Assembly: GCA_963576735.1 (NCBI GenBank)
Contig: OY755197.1
Span: 10,118,501-10,182,500, forward strand
DNA length: 64,000 nucleotides
Origin: Bedellia somnulentella
Taxonomy: Eukaryota > Arthropoda > Insecta > Lepidoptera > Bedelliidae
Direction of reading: 5' to 3'
Shown here: piece by piece, positions 1 through 11,138 of the stretch
How positions within the stretch are numbered: position 1 is the first letter of the stretch
How the letters are laid out: every line of letters starts with the position of its first letter
Notes under the pieces: generated by a model
What the model saw: only the letters and a program-made list of their open reading frames with translations
What the model was told of the DNA's origin: nothing
Databases searched by the model: none
Program-made: the position numbers and the translations under genes

Positions 1-65
1 TAATTGTACCAAGTTTCGTTAAAATCCGTCGAGTAGTTTTTGTTTCCATAAGGAACATACAAACC

Positions 66-111
<46 letters not shown>

Positions 112-235
112 AATTTTACTGATTGCATTTTTGGCATCAGTATCGATCCCTAATCATCACCTGATAGTTATTTTCAAAATATATTTCATGTACAGAATTG
201 ACCTCTCTACAGATTTATTATAAGTATAGATTACA
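1..235. repeat. Dispersed repeat X, end fragment with (GACA)n
   Basis: This segment matches 17243-17450 almost base for base: the same lead-in, a GACA tetranucleotide run (about 67-110), then the same AT-rich end finishing in AAGTATAGATT. The copy here has a longer GACA run, a normal microsatellite difference. It is the 3' part of a dispersed element whose longer copy lies at 16489-17460. Its class is not identified. Confidence 0.7.
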
Positions 236-267
236 TGCTAAACTTATGCGCTGCCTATCATTTTAAA

Positions 268-815
268 CTACATACATATTTCCACACCGTTAGTTCCCAT
301 TGGGGTAGGCGGAGACTATCGATCACCACTTTGTACGATCCTGGCAAACCTCTCTGGCTTCGTTCACAACCATCAATCGTCTCATACATGCTCTTTTATT
401 CTTCTTACTTCAGACACCTGCCTTTTTGAGAACATTTCCTATTTGATCCAAATGTGTCCTCCGAGGCCGTTCTCTACTAACCTTCCATATTGGCTATATA
501 TTTCTCTTTCACCAATTTACTGTCATTCATCCTCTCTATATGCCCAAACCATCTCTACATTCCTTTTTCTATTTTTCTTACAATATCATCTTTTACACCA
601 CACCTTTTACGAATCACATCATTCCTCACACGATCACATAACCTTACATCACGAACTCTTCTGAGTGATCTCATTTTTACTGCATTTACTCTGCTTTCAT
701 GCTTCTTCTGCCACACCTAACATTCACTGCCATACATAAGCGTAGGCTCGAGGACAGCATCATGCGCAGCCATTCGGGCCTTTTCGGAAACCGATTGCCT
801 GGACATTAGACTATG
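268..815 (-). mobile_element. RTE-like LINE, 3' fragment
   Basis: The minus strand encodes the C-terminal end of an RTE-type LINE polyprotein. It is the same sequence as the better preserved plus-strand copy at 17462-17995, with recognisable peptides such as MYGSECWVWQKK, GRPRRTHLDQ and CQDRTKWRSIV in that copy. This copy carries stops and frameshifts. It is truncated towards its 5' end near 815, immediately before a possible host exon, and its tail is at the low-coordinate side. Confidence 0.8.
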
Positions 816-869
816 CACTGCTCCATTTCCCTTTTTCACTCTTCTTTCGATAACTTCATCACACTTTTG

Positions 870-1019
870 GAGGGAAAGTTGGCATGTGTGGCATTTTTAA
901 CTGCCAAAGCTGCTCACATGCGAGCTCAAGATGCTCTTGCACAAGTGGAGGCACCTAAGACTCAAGCAATCAATATTCAAGAGCTCATAAATACTATTAA
1001 AGAATATTTAAAGCAATAA
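870..1019 (+). CDS. Possible terminal exon of an unrecognised host gene
   Basis: An open frame with host-like codon use ends in IKEYLKQ and a stop at 1017-1019. The canonical AATAAA signal (1014-1019) overlaps the stop codon, and a T-rich stretch follows. A pyrimidine-rich stretch and a possible AG acceptor lie near 875-880, just inside the LINE fragment boundary. The peptide is alanine- and glutamine-rich (for example LTAKAAHMRAQDAL) and probably helical. I do not recognise the family. It could be a retained fragment of a transposable element, but no other copy was seen in the window. Confidence 0.35.
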   Translation, partial: EGKLACVAFLTAKAAHMRAQDALAQVEAPKTQAINIQELINTIKEYLKQ

Positions 1020-1350
1020 AAACACTTGTTAAGTAAAATATCTGTTTTATTTGTCAAAAATAACAAAATATTAAGCATTCATCTTTTTCTGATATCATGA
1101 AATTCACATACAATCAATAGTTGCAAGCAGGACATACCTAATGTTTATTTTTTTCTTAAAAGAAACCATCAAATATAAACCAATATAGAATCACATTGTT
1201 TACCAACTAGTCCCTCAATTAAATAAGAAATCCTAAATATTTTATTAGCAATCCTCAATGGATTGGAGCAATAGATGTGGAGAAACACACAGTCAATTTG
1301 CATTTTTAAATAGAATTTGCCAAGTGCAAATCATTGTTTGCCCATGGAGT
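1020..1350. other. AT-rich stretch, no gene seen
   Basis: Presumed 3' flank of the 870-1019 exon. No reading frame, terminal repeat or RNA gene was recognised. Confidence 0.5.
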
Positions 1351-1360
1351 ATAATAGTTA

Positions 1361-1730
1361 ACCGTGATAGCCCAGTGGGTAGAACACTTGGTTATCGTGC
1401 AAGCGACTAGTGTTCGAATCCTGGGTCGGGCCTACACCAATTTGTCTTTTCTAAAGACATATGTGTGGTTAATTTATCATGGTTGTTAACGGTGAGGGAA
1501 AACATCGTGAGGAAACCCACATGGCTGAGTTGTACTTAGTCATGTGACAGTGTATTCGTACAAAACGGCGATAGGCCTGCCCCCTATCACGTGAGTACAC
1601 TGTCCATGCAAAACGTGGGTACTCTGAACACCAGGTGACAAAGTCACGTGATGTTCAGAAGTATTAGTACCTCTGCCAACCCCTTCGGGGATATTCGGCG
1701 TGAACGTTTATGTTTATGTTATGTTATGTT
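1361..1730 (+). mobile_element. SINE-A copy 1, full length
   Basis: tRNA-derived SINE of about 370 bp. The head has a box A-like TGATAGCCCAGTGG and box B GTTCGAATCC, followed by a conserved body and a tail of ATGTT repeats after GGCGTGAACGTTTATG. It is flanked by a perfect 10-bp duplication ATAATAGTTA (1351-1360 and 1731-1740), showing insertion by target-primed reverse transcription. Confidence 0.92.
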
Positions 1731-1838
1731 ATAATAGTTAGTACAAATAAGCAAAGCAGAGGAGGAGTAGTAGTAAGTATAAGGAAATAAAGCAATATGA
1801 ATATATTATTTTTGAGTCTGAATCAAAATGCAAACTTA

Positions 1839-2206
1839 TATAATTGAACCAACTATTGATTTTCGGATATTTTAATCGCGTGTTATTGCATTATTTTTAA
1901 AGCCCGACGTTTCGAAAACTTTTCAGTTATGATGGTTGGCAATTACCACCTGCTTGGAACCCGATCATTAGCACAACTCAGCGAGGGAAGAACACTAGCA
2001 CGACTCCAGATAACATTAGCTCTTTTTGTACATAGCAAATATTAAACGCAAATGTAACTTAAAATTTTGTGAAGGTAGTTAGTATTAATAATTTTATAGT
2101 ACTGTATAATGACAAACACACAAGTTTTCGAAACGTGTCGGGCTTTAAAAATAATGTAATAACACGCGATTAAAATATCCGAAAATCAATAGTTATTTCA
2201 ATTATA
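1839..2206. mobile_element. MITE with about 80-bp terminal inverted repeats
   Basis: The left arm 1839-1919 and right arm 2122-2206 are inverted copies, both containing the palindrome-like stretches CGGATATTTTAATCGCG and AAGCCCGAC. A roughly 200-bp unique centre has no coding capacity. A degraded relative of the outer arm lies near 37708-37760. The superfamily is unclear because no clean target duplication could be separated from the arms. Confidence 0.8.
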
Positions 2207-2443
2207 ATGTGCAATCGTGAAAATCTTAGAAAATACTATGCAAACTTATATTTATTTTTCAGAGTGTTTGTATGAACCAATGAATACACTTGTAGTTTTA
2301 CATAATGTACTTACTTTTCTTGCAAAAAAATATCTGACAAATATTATCAATAATAAATTTTGTCAGTTTTTATGTTTCAAAATTAATTTATAACTTTCAA
2401 TCTAATATTTTGAAAAATTATGGTTTTTAGAAATAACAGTGTA

Positions 2444-2759
2444 AATAAAAGATGTTATTAAAGGAAAGAAAAATTTCGACACTGGCGGGGTTCGAACCCG
2501 CGACCTTCGGGTATACGCCCCCGTCGCTCTGCCAACTGAGCTACAGTGTCAGTTGGCATCCAGCGCGAAATTTCTCTATCCTTTGTTTCTTTTTTACACG
2601 TTCAAGTAGTACTGTAGCTCAGTTGGCAGAGCGACGGGGGCGTATACCCGAAGGTCGCGGGTTCGAACCCCGCCAGTGTCGAAATTTTTCTTTCCTTTAA
2701 TAACATCTTTTATTTATGAGTAATAATCCCCACATGAGGAATTCATGTCAAAAAATATT
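2444..2759. mobile_element. tRNA-like foldback element, copy 1
   Basis: Two tRNA-like units face each other head to head. The minus-strand unit lies at about 2477-2552 and the plus-strand unit at about 2611-2682, with a short spacer. Each has box A TAGCTCAGTTGG, box B GGTTCGAACCC and a T-run after the 3' end suited to Pol III termination. The whole insertion is flanked by a 13-bp duplication AAATAACAGTGTA (2431-2443 and 2760-2772). The anticodon arm is non-standard (a 4-bp CGGG/CCCG stem with an 8-nt loop), so a working tRNA is unlikely. Confidence 0.85.
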
Positions 2760-3016
2760 AAATAACAGTGTAGTTTATAAAATATTTAATCAAAGAATAA
2801 TATAATTTTATGCCTTCTTTTACTTTGCCCTAAGGCTTTAAAGTGGTTCAAAGTTTACATCTACTTAGAAACAGGACAACCAAAATCTTTTTTTTATTTT
2901 AACTTAAAAACTAAAGTGATTATTACTAAATTAAATAAATAAAATAAAAAAATAAAATAAAAATATCTTTATTAACATAATTATTTTAACAATGTACATG
3001 AACAATGGTTCCCGCA

Positions 3017-5425
3017 TAGTGATGGGCGATTGCCGGCAACATTGCCATGTTGCCTGGAAGTTGCCGGCAACGTTGCCAAAAAGTGGAAATGTGTGGCAAC
3101 TTATCTGAAATTCTTAATTAAAAGTTTTTTTACTATACTATTTGTTATAAAAATATAATGCTTTATCGATACTAGTGCTAAAATTTTGAAAATATCTATG
3201 ATTAAATCTGAATTGCCAAATTTCGGCAATGTTACCGGCAATATTGCCAGCAACATTGCCGGCAACATTGCCGTCATATTGCTGCGGCAACGTTGCCGGC
3301 AATATTTTAAGTAGAATCCAGTGACAGCTTACATTATACTCCCAAAAAAAAAAGTTTCTTTGTAGATTTATAAAAAAATATGTAAAAAATAATTGAAATA
3401 TATATTGTGTAAAAGATTAGCTGAATGGTCTGAAAATTTCATACAATTGAATTGGATCGATCGGTTGATTGAACAGATCTAAAGTTCTTGTTCGAGCTAT
3501 TGCTTCTACTACTAAATTTGAAGATAACTTATTAAATAGTTCATCTGTAAGCAAACAAATAAAATCCCATTTGATCATAAAGTTTATTTCTTTAGTTTTT
3601 TATACACGACTGAAAAATTTCCTTCATGCTTTGCCAAAGCACTATATGACGTTAAAAATATTTTATGTACCTTATTTTTTTTATTGTAGCGGCTGGCGCA
3701 TTCAAAATTTTTTAATCAATGATTTACAATCATTCAATATATTATTTTTGTATTTTTTTCATGTTTTTTTTTAATTTTAATCAAATTATTTACATTCATT
3801 TATTTTTGCCCATAATGATTTATTTTTGCATTCTTTTTCATTAGTTTTTTTCAGTATTCAAAATAACTATACGCAATTGAGTTTACCGTGTAACTAATAA
3901 TTATATCATTTTTCAATCAAGTGATAACGGGTCTTCATTGAGATCCTGAAACGAATCACCCTCTAACGTTTCTTCAAGTACATCAATAAAATCGAAGTCT
4001 TCGTCTGATTCCTGACTAGGCACAGTTACTAAATTTTTTTCTTTTGTCGTTTGTGTTTTTGGGTTAAGAAGTTTCCAATTGTGTGCGATAAAACACAATT
4101 TTCCAGCTCGTTCTGTAGTGAGTTTATTTCTTTTACAGGAGTGGATATTAGCAAAGGTCGAAAAACTTCTTTTTACAGAAGCAGATGTTGATAGGATGGA
4201 TAGAATTCTTACAGCATTTTTTCCCAAATCAGTATGTGGGATGAAAAGTGTCCACCAAGACACAGGTAAAACTTTGTTAACCGATGGAGACGACCTAATG
4301 AAATCTTTGCTATAACTATTTGTTCTACTCTTGTACGCTGCTAGTTCATTGAAGACATCTATACCTCTGTCGCCATTACATTGTGAATGATCCAAAATGA
4401 ATTGACACCCATCTAGATTTTCCCCAGTAGCTAAGAACACTCCCTGATAATTTGGATCTAAAATGGCTGCAGCATAATGTACTGCCTTTAAAGAGTGGGT
4501 TTGTCGTTGTGAATACTTTGCACGTAGATCCTCAACTTCTTCTTTGCAGATCTCCTCGGTAATTGAACTATTAAGCACGCTTTTGATTACTTTAAGAGCT
4601 TGATGTACTAAGTGGATCGTTCCATAGTCCCCTTCTAATTGAACTATCTATTTGACGATTGGTTGCAAGAGTTCAATGTGTTTATTAATTTCTATACATG
4701 TATTTTCTTGTAAAATCTTTGTTTTGTATTTTAGGAACTCAGTGTTTTCAGACGTTACTGCCAAAGACTGTAATATCACTTTAGATTTTACGAAATTTTG
4801 AAGACAGTGTAAATATTCGTTCGTGATAAAAGTATTCGTCATTTTATCCTTCGCTAACTTAGTGAAATTTGCATTAAGGATGTGTGAATTTGACACACAC
4901 TTAACTATTGCCACCACGAAAACAAACATATTCTTGATATGGCTTATCTTGAGAACATCACCAATCACTAAATGCACCGTGTGTGCAATGCATCCGAATG
5001 ACATGATATGAGAATAATTGTCACTTATTATTCTAGCACATTTGATCATATTTGCCGCATTATGAGTAACAAACCCCGCACCCACCCCCCGCGTACTGCA
5101 GCTCATAATGTTCTACTAGAGCAAGCATCAATAAAGTTAAGTTAGTATTTTAGTAAACAAAAAAAGCATCGGTGTATACAAAAACCATTAACAGTGTGGT
5201 GTACAGTGTATTATGTGGTGTTCATAGTACCAGACCACTATAGATACCCCAAATGATAGTAATTGATGATTCGATGTACCACCAAACAACATCATACAAA
5301 TAAAAAATATTGATTTAATGTTCTGGCAATGTTGCCAAGATTGCCGGCAATATTGGGAATTGCCGGCAACATTGCCTTGCCGGGAATTGCCGGCAACGGC
5401 AATATTGCCACCGCGCCCATCACTA
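3017..5425 (-). mobile_element. hAT-family DNA transposon, internally degraded
   Basis: The ends carry the 12-bp inverted repeat TAGTGATGGGCG / CGCCCATCACTA and are flanked by the 8-bp target duplication TTCCCGCA (3009-3016, 5426-5433), the size used by hAT elements. Inside each end are several copies of the palindrome TTGCCGGCAA, likely transposase-binding repeats. The transposase lies on the minus strand and is interrupted. Confidence 0.9.
3913..5106 (-). pseudogene. hAT transposase, broken
   Basis: One minus-strand frame runs from 5106 to 3913 with a single in-frame TAG at 4648-4650. The upstream part contains GFVTHNAANMIKC and FGCIAHTVHLV, typical of the hAT catalytic core. The downstream part contains ILSILSTSASVKRSFS and IAHNWKLL, the C-terminal hAT dimerisation region. 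The BED-finger N terminus was not found, so the element is both truncated and stopped. It could still bind its own ends or serve as a source of small RNA, but active transposition is unlikely. Confidence 0.85.
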
Positions 5426-5433
5426 TTCCCGCA

Positions 5434-5694
5434 CTAGGTTAAATCCTGTATTGCGGGTAACCTTACACGATAGTTTTTAAATTTAAACATATTATTATTA
5501 TTATTTTAAATTAAGACTAAGTTTAACACTAAGAACCACACAGAAAAGCTATGTGAATATTACTACTAATTTATAAATAAAAAATAATAGAAAAGAAACT
5601 TATAGAAAAGAAACTTAATAGAAAAGAAACTTATACTAATAGAATGAATATGTCTGTGTGTGCCGTGTGTGTATGGAGTGTGTGTGCGTGTGTG

Positions 5695-5739
<45 letters not shown>

Positions 5740-5745
5740 TGTGCA
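5434..5745. repeat. AT-rich spacer ending in (TG)n microsatellite
   Basis: 5434-5636 shows no gene. 5640-5745 is an interrupted TG/GTGTGC run, uninterrupted (TG)n from about 5699 to 5737. Confidence 0.8.
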
Positions 5746-5748
5746 AGT

Positions 5749-6110
5749 TTATTTTTGAACGATTAGTACGTCTTCAGTTTCATCGTATGTCAAACTTTTC
5801 AAACATTCTGTTATCACTTTTTTAAATTCATATCTACTCATATTTTTTATTTGCAACATTTTATTAAATTTATTATAAATATATCCCCCAAGAAATAACA
5901 TAAATCTGCCAGAAAAAAATGTTCGCAGTTTAGGAATTTGAAAAATGTTACCAAAACCTCTTAAATTGTTTGATTGGTAGTCAATATTTCGGCTCTTTTT
6001 GTGCATTGTCATTAATATTCTTAGTAAGTATATTTTTCTCACTGAAAGTACATCCGCATCTCTATATAAATTTACTGTAGGATACATATATGGCAAATTT
6101 AATCCCACCT
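5749..6110 (-). pseudogene. CR1/jockey-like LINE, C-terminal fragment
   Basis: The minus-strand frame resembles the extreme C terminus of the reverse transcriptase protein at 59636-61288: a segment ending in an aromatic/Gly turn (FMLFLGGYIYNKFN) and an acidic tail. Only the last 115 or so codons remain and no RT motifs are present. The fragment abuts a plus-strand fragment of another LINE at about 6119. Confidence 0.65.
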
Positions 6111-6118
6111 TTAAAATT

Positions 6119-6480
6119 ATTATTAAATAATTGTTTCCGGGTGTTGGTGGGGCTGCCTCGCTTCTGTAGCGCATCACAGATGTTCACAGACGCGCACGTA
6201 GACTGTTTTTATGCGACAATGCGTAAGCGGTGCGCCTCCTTGGTGCGCCGGGTGCGGGACAGCCCCAACACAATACTAGGTATGATCGGGGCGAGGTTAG
6301 ATTGTCCCTATATGCGACACTGTTGTGCCCTCCATGCTCCCTGTGTTAAAAAGGATAGGGCTTTCTAAATATATTATGTGTAAAGTGTATATTAAGTTAT
6401 GTTTTTCCTAAGCCTGTAATGTAAGCCTTTACTAACACTAATGTGAGTCTTTGTTACTTAAATAAACATTTTTATTATTA
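6119..6480 (+). pseudogene. LINE C-terminal fragment with 3' tail
   Basis: The plus-strand frame reads FRVLVGLPRFCSAS and MRKRCASLVRRVR, followed by a stop at 6366-6368, an AATAAA at about 6461 and a TTA-repeat tail. The same peptide family is found on the minus strand at 32040-32374 (FRVLFGLPRYCS). This is a 5'-truncated LINE copy. Confidence 0.75.
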
Positions 6481-6944
6481 TTATTAATATTTAAATGTAA
6501 ATTATAAATGTTCAATGATTTTAAACTGAATGACAAAAAAAAATTAACAAATAAGAGATCAACTTAAGTAAAAATACTAAACATGCAAACAAAAAAATGA
6601 TTAACAATGAATAGTTTTAAAAAGTCTTTACACTATGCTACCCACAGATATTTGGGACTGCTGCTTCGTATAAAGACGAGGGTCCGAAGTGAGAAGAATA
6701 AAAGAGCATCTCATACATGCTATAATATTATATGCATAGCGTCTTTTGATACAGGTACTATTACTTAATAGAAGGCCCAGCAGGAACTTGTACTGTAACA
6801 TCTGGTTTTTGAAATAAACATATTTTATTTATTATTTATTTATTATTATTGTGTGCTATTCATAAAATTATTTTGTGTTTTAGAATAATTTGGAGGTTAG
6901 TCTTAGTTTAAAATTGTCTTCAATATCCCTTTGTATATGAATAA
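6481..6944. other. AT-rich spacer with LINE scraps
   Basis: 6655-6715 holds a short scrap of the RTE-like LINE (GGTCCGAAGTGAGAAGAATA type). The region ends in an AATAAA and ATTT-rich tail at about 6815-6845, probably the 3' tail of a decayed retroelement. No gene seen. Confidence 0.45.
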
Positions 6945-7104
6945 CTATGATGAGTTTTCTCTGCTTCGCGCTAGATCCAAACACTTAATCCAAGATTGTT
7001 AATCAAACTACATTGAAAGTATCGAAGCCTCTTTAGATATCAATAATAAGTTATTTTTCTCTTTTGTTAAGACAAAAAAGTGTAGTAATTATGTACCTGA
7101 AACT

Positions 7105-8251
7105 ATGTTTCTAGGAAATACGACTGTAAGTGGACCAGCAAATGTCTGCAATTTGTTTGCTGATTTTTTTGCCTCCGTTTACGAAAAAGACAACACGAAC
7201 ACCCGGTATGACTTTACACATTTAATATCAAATACAACATTATCCAGTTTTGCAATTGATAGGAATGACATTACGCAAAAACTAAAGCATATTAACGAGA
7301 ATAAGGGTGCCGGTCCTGACGGTATCCCACCCACGTTCATAAAATCCTGCGCCGATGCTTTGTCATATCCGCTCTGTCTTATTTACAATCAAAGCCTGCA
7401 GACAGGAACTTTCCCTTCTTTATGGAAAAAAGCTTTCATCGTCCCTATACACAAATCCGGAAACATGTCAGATTGGCATCTTGTCGTGTTTGTCAAAGAT
7501 CTTTGAGTCATTTATATTCGACGCGTTAAGCTACCATATGAAATCCCTTATAGTTCCCGAACAACACGGTTTTATGAAAGGAAAATCCGCAGTTACAAAT
7601 TTGATGGAGAATGTTAATTACATACATGAATCTTTTGGCAAACGAGAACAGGTTGATGCAATTTATACCGATTTTATGAAGGCATTTGAGAAGCTATTAC
7701 ACGTGCTAATAAATGGAAAACTGGAGGCTTATGGAGTGCATGGAAACTTGTTAAGGTGGCTGAAATCTTATCTTGAAAATAGATCCCAACTAGTTGCCCT
7801 TAAAGGTCACGTCTCCAAACCTATCACTGCCACGTCTGGAATTCCTCAGGGATCGTTATTGGGTCCATTGTTATTTAATATATTTATCAATGACTTGGTC
7901 AGCCACCTCGACAACCCTTGTCTCCTCTTTGCAGATGATCTAAAAATATTTAGAGCAATTAAATCTCTCGACGACTGTAGGAGTTTGCAAAGAGACATAA
8001 ATAAATTAGATTCCTGGTGTAAAAAGAATTGCATGAAGTTGAACATAGGCAAATGCTTCACTATGACATTTTCATTGAAACGCAATAACATTAATTATGA
8101 TTACAAAATTGGGGAAACGCAGTTAGTTAGAAAATCTATCGCCAATGATCTTGGAGTGCTGCTCGATACTAAATTGTCTTTTGCTGAACAGTGTTCTAAA
8201 GTAGTAAATCAATGCTTTAAACTAATGGGATTTTTATTAAGAGTTACTTAA
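7105..8251 (+). pseudogene. LINE reverse transcriptase, frameshifted
   Basis: Two overlapping frames (7105-7506 and 7355-8251) together cover the fingers and palm of a non-LTR reverse transcriptase. The switch between them near 7490 coincides with loss of the usual NYRPIS-type motif, so a few codons are deleted there. The catalytic motif C reads FADD near 7930. No endonuclease domain is present. The C-terminal portion resumes beyond the inserted SINE as NNLESVQRRFL. Confidence 0.8.
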
Positions 8252-8345
8252 GATTTTAAGTACTCACAAAGCTTGATGAAACTATACAAATCGTTCATAT
8301 TGGGAACCATCGAATATGCATGCGTTATATGGTCACCCTTTTACA

Positions 8346-8721
8346 TAACATAACATAACATAACATAAACGTTCACGCCGAATATCCCCGAAGGGGTTGG
8401 CAGAGGTACTAATACTTCTGAACATCAGGTGACTTTGTCACCTGGTGTTCAGAGTACCCACGTTTTGCATGGACAGTGTACTCACGTGATAGCGGGCAGG
8501 CCTATCGCCGTTTTGTACGAATACACTGTCACATGACTAAGTACAAACTCAGCCATGTGGGTTTCCTCACGATGTTTTCCCTCACCGTTAACAACCATGA
8601 TAAATTAACCACACATATGACTTTAGAAAAGACAAATTGGTGTAGGCCCGACCCAGGATTGGAACTCACGCCCTTCTGTTTTTCGGGCGGGTGTTCTATC
8701 CACTGGACTATCATGTCGTCA
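8346..8721 (-). mobile_element. SINE-A copy 2 inserted in the LINE
   Basis: Minus-strand SINE-A with the second head type (GAACACCCGCCCGAAAAACA on its own strand). An 11-bp target duplication ACCCTTTTACA (8335-8345 and 8722-8732) was made from LINE coding sequence, so the SINE is younger than the LINE. Confidence 0.93.
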
Positions 8722-8739
8722 ACCCTTTTACAATGTTCA

Positions 8740-9150
8740 AATAACCTTGAATCTGTGCAGAGAAGATTCTTACGTGTTTTGGCAATGCGCTCGGGATTAA
8801 GGAGAAAATTAAGTTCGCATAATGAAAGACTCAAATATTTTAAAATGGATCCCTTAATTTCTCGGCGTCAAATCCAGGATTTATCCACCCTGCATAAAAT
8901 AGTTAATGGTTCTATAACCACATCCTTGTTACCCCAAGTGCAGCTAAATGTTCCACAGAGAGCATTGCGTAATACACGCCCACTAGCCATCCAGACTGCC
9001 ATTGCGGGTAACAACACTATCCACAGAGTCTCTCAGATTTACAACTCTATTTGCTCAATTGGAGAAGAAAATGCACCTGACGTTTATCATGACACATTAC
9101 CACATTTTAGAAATAAATGTAGACAATTAGTAAATACACAAATTCATTAA
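8740..9150 (+). pseudogene. LINE C-terminal coding segment after the SINE
   Basis: Continues the interrupted LINE protein: SVQRRFLRVLAMRSGL, then HKIVNGSI and a stop at 9148-9150. It is one base out of frame with the segment before the SINE. Confidence 0.8.
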
Positions 9151-9540
9151 TTAATATAATATAATGCAATTATATTATTTCAAAATCATCATTGTCAAAT
9201 CATATCTTTTACTTTATTGTTAATTTAGTTTTATTGAAGTATAATATTATTATTTTTATTTAATTTTAATTTATTCGATTTTATCATTATTAATTATTTG
9301 TGTTATTCTTTAGGATATTTTTTTTATTTTTTTATTATTTTATATTGTTTCAAGTAATTTCAATAATAATAATTTAATAAGAAGGAAAACGATATAACAA
9401 CAATAATGTTGTGTGAACAATAATGTTGTGTGCACTATTTTTGGCATTGTAACAGATCCGAATCAATGTTTTTTCATGAAAGAAAATTTTTGTTATAATG
9501 CTGTCTGTGTACCTATTAAATAAATAAATATATATGTATA

Positions 9541-9914
9541 AGCGACATGATAGTCCAGTGGGTAAGAACACCCGCCCGAAAAACAGAAGGGCGTGAGTTC
9601 CAATCCTGGGACGGGCCTACACCAATTTGTCTTTTCTAAAGTCATATGTGTGGTTAATTTATCATGGTTGCTAACGGTGAGGGAAAACATCGTGAGGAAA
9701 CCCACATGGCTGAGTTGTACTTAGTCATGTGACAGTGTATTCGTACAAAAACGGCGATAGGCCTGCCCCCTATCACGTGAGTACACTGTCTAAGCAAAAC
9801 GTGGGTACCTTCTCTGGAAACTAGATGGCGCTTGCCATGTGAGTTCAGGAGTATTGGTACCTCTGCCAACCCCTTCGGGGATAAAACGGCGTGAACGTTT
9901 ATGTTATGTTATGT
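9541..9914 (+). mobile_element. SINE-A copy 3 (second head type)
   Basis: Full-length copy with flanking 12-bp duplication TATATATGTATA (9529-9540, 9915-9926), inserted at the very tail of the LINE above. The head reads GTAAGAACACCCGCCCG, as in the copies at 51045 and 62374. Confidence 0.92.
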
Positions 9915-9929
9915 TATATATGTATAAAA

Positions 9930-10349
9930 ATGAAATATAGTGTTTCCTATTAAAAAATCTCTCCTCATGGTCAGTGGGCTGAATAAGCGCAGCATGTGAG
10001 CCATCAACACATACCATACACCCAGGGAAATTATATTTACTGTAAAATCTGGAACATCATGAAATTCAATATGAGTGAGTCTATAACCTATCCACTTACT
10101 TAAATTCATTCATTTTTTAACTGGTTGGTAACTTAACTACACAATACCTACCCAATCATTATTGATTGCCTTTCATTGTGTGATTGTGAAAAAAAATGCA
10201 TATAAAGAATATTAAGTTGGTTTAAGGCCTTTGTTACATTCCTCACAACATTTGACACACTTGATTGGCTCAGACCATGAAAACAACTCATCCCTGCAGG
10301 TTTTTGGTATAAACCTTAGGCGAAGAATGATAGTGCTGTTAGGATCTGA

Positions 10350-10394
<45 letters not shown>

Positions 10395-10700
10395 TTATTT
10401 ATACTCATCAAAGCATATTCACTTCACTGGCATATTTAATAAAGTTATATGTCACAATTACCTCATATTCCACAGAAATTCGAGTAGATCATAGTGCTGA
10501 CTAGGACTGGGGATAACTCCCTGCACAACGCAGCAAAGATTTGTTTCGTCACCCTATATTGACATGAAAATCGAGCGTCCGAAAGATGATCAACATTTGC
10601 TTCGTTATGAAGTTTCCTTCTTCGTTGGGCTGTCTCCAGCGCATCCAATGTAAGAACAGCACGAGCCATGGTCTTTTGCATCGTATTTGCATTATTCAAT
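9930..10700 (-). pseudogene. PIF/Harbinger (HARBI1-like) transposase relic
   Basis: Minus-strand segments in different frames line up with a HARBI1-type transposase. From the N-terminal side they are RRRKLHNEANVDHLSD and CRELSPVLV (about 10590-10500), RSTRISVEYEV (about 10480), the HTH-like CFHGLSQSSVSNVVRN (about 10255-10215), and the DDE region CVDGSHAALIQP followed by FFNRKHY (about 10025-9960). A (TA)n microsatellite (about 10352-10391) interrupts it. Several frameshifts make it inactive. Terminal repeats were not found. Confidence 0.75.
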
Positions 10701-10763
10701 CATCAGTAATTGTCAAATATATATACAAAAATATTTACACTGATTAGCACCATATTTTATAAA

Positions 10764-11130
10764 CGACGTGATAGCTCAATGGGTAGAACACCGGTTGACG
10801 TGCAAGCGACTAGTGTTCAAATGCCGGGTCGGGCCTACACCAATTTGTCTTTTCTAAAGACATATGTGTGGCTAATTTATCACGGTTGTTAACGGTGAGG
10901 GAAAACATCGTGAGGAAACCCACATGGCTGAGTTGTACTTAGTCATGTGACAGTGTATTCGTACAAAACGGCGATAGGCCTGCCCTCTATCACGTGACTA
11001 CACTGTCCATGCAAAACGTGGGTACTCTGAACACCAGGTGACAATGTCACGTGATGTTCAAAAGTATTAGTACCTCTGCCAACCCCTTCGGGGATATTCG
11101 GCGTGAACGTTTATGTTATATATGTTTATG
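10764..11130 (+). mobile_element. SINE-A copy 4
   Basis: First head type (ACACCGGTTGACGTGCAAGC). Tail of ATGTT/ATGTTT units. The 8-bp duplication TTTATAAA occurs at 10756-10763 and 11131-11138. Confidence 0.9.
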
Positions 11131-11138
11131 TTTATAAA

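Larger units (their letters stand above)
6945..9528 (+). mobile_element. CR1/jockey-like LINE, 5'-truncated and broken
   Basis: A long LINE remnant. It runs from the linker before the RT domain (about 6945) through RT to the C terminus and a 3' UTR (9150-9528). The RT shows KGAGPDGIPPTFIK, PQGSLLGPLLF and motif C as FADDLK. It is broken by a deletion with frameshift near 7480-7500, a stop near 8251, a SINE inserted at 8346-8721 and a frameshift after it. Another copy of its 3' UTR (GCTGTTTGTGTATCTATTGA type) lies at 30190-30390. Confidence 0.85.

Noticed and set aside
62..110. CRISPR-like repeat array
   Set aside because: It is a plain GACA microsatellite with no spacers.
2611..2682. A functional tRNA gene
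   Set aside because: A and B boxes and acceptor pairing are good, but the anticodon arm has only 4 pairs and an 8-nt loop, and the unit is part of a repeated mobile palindrome with target duplications.
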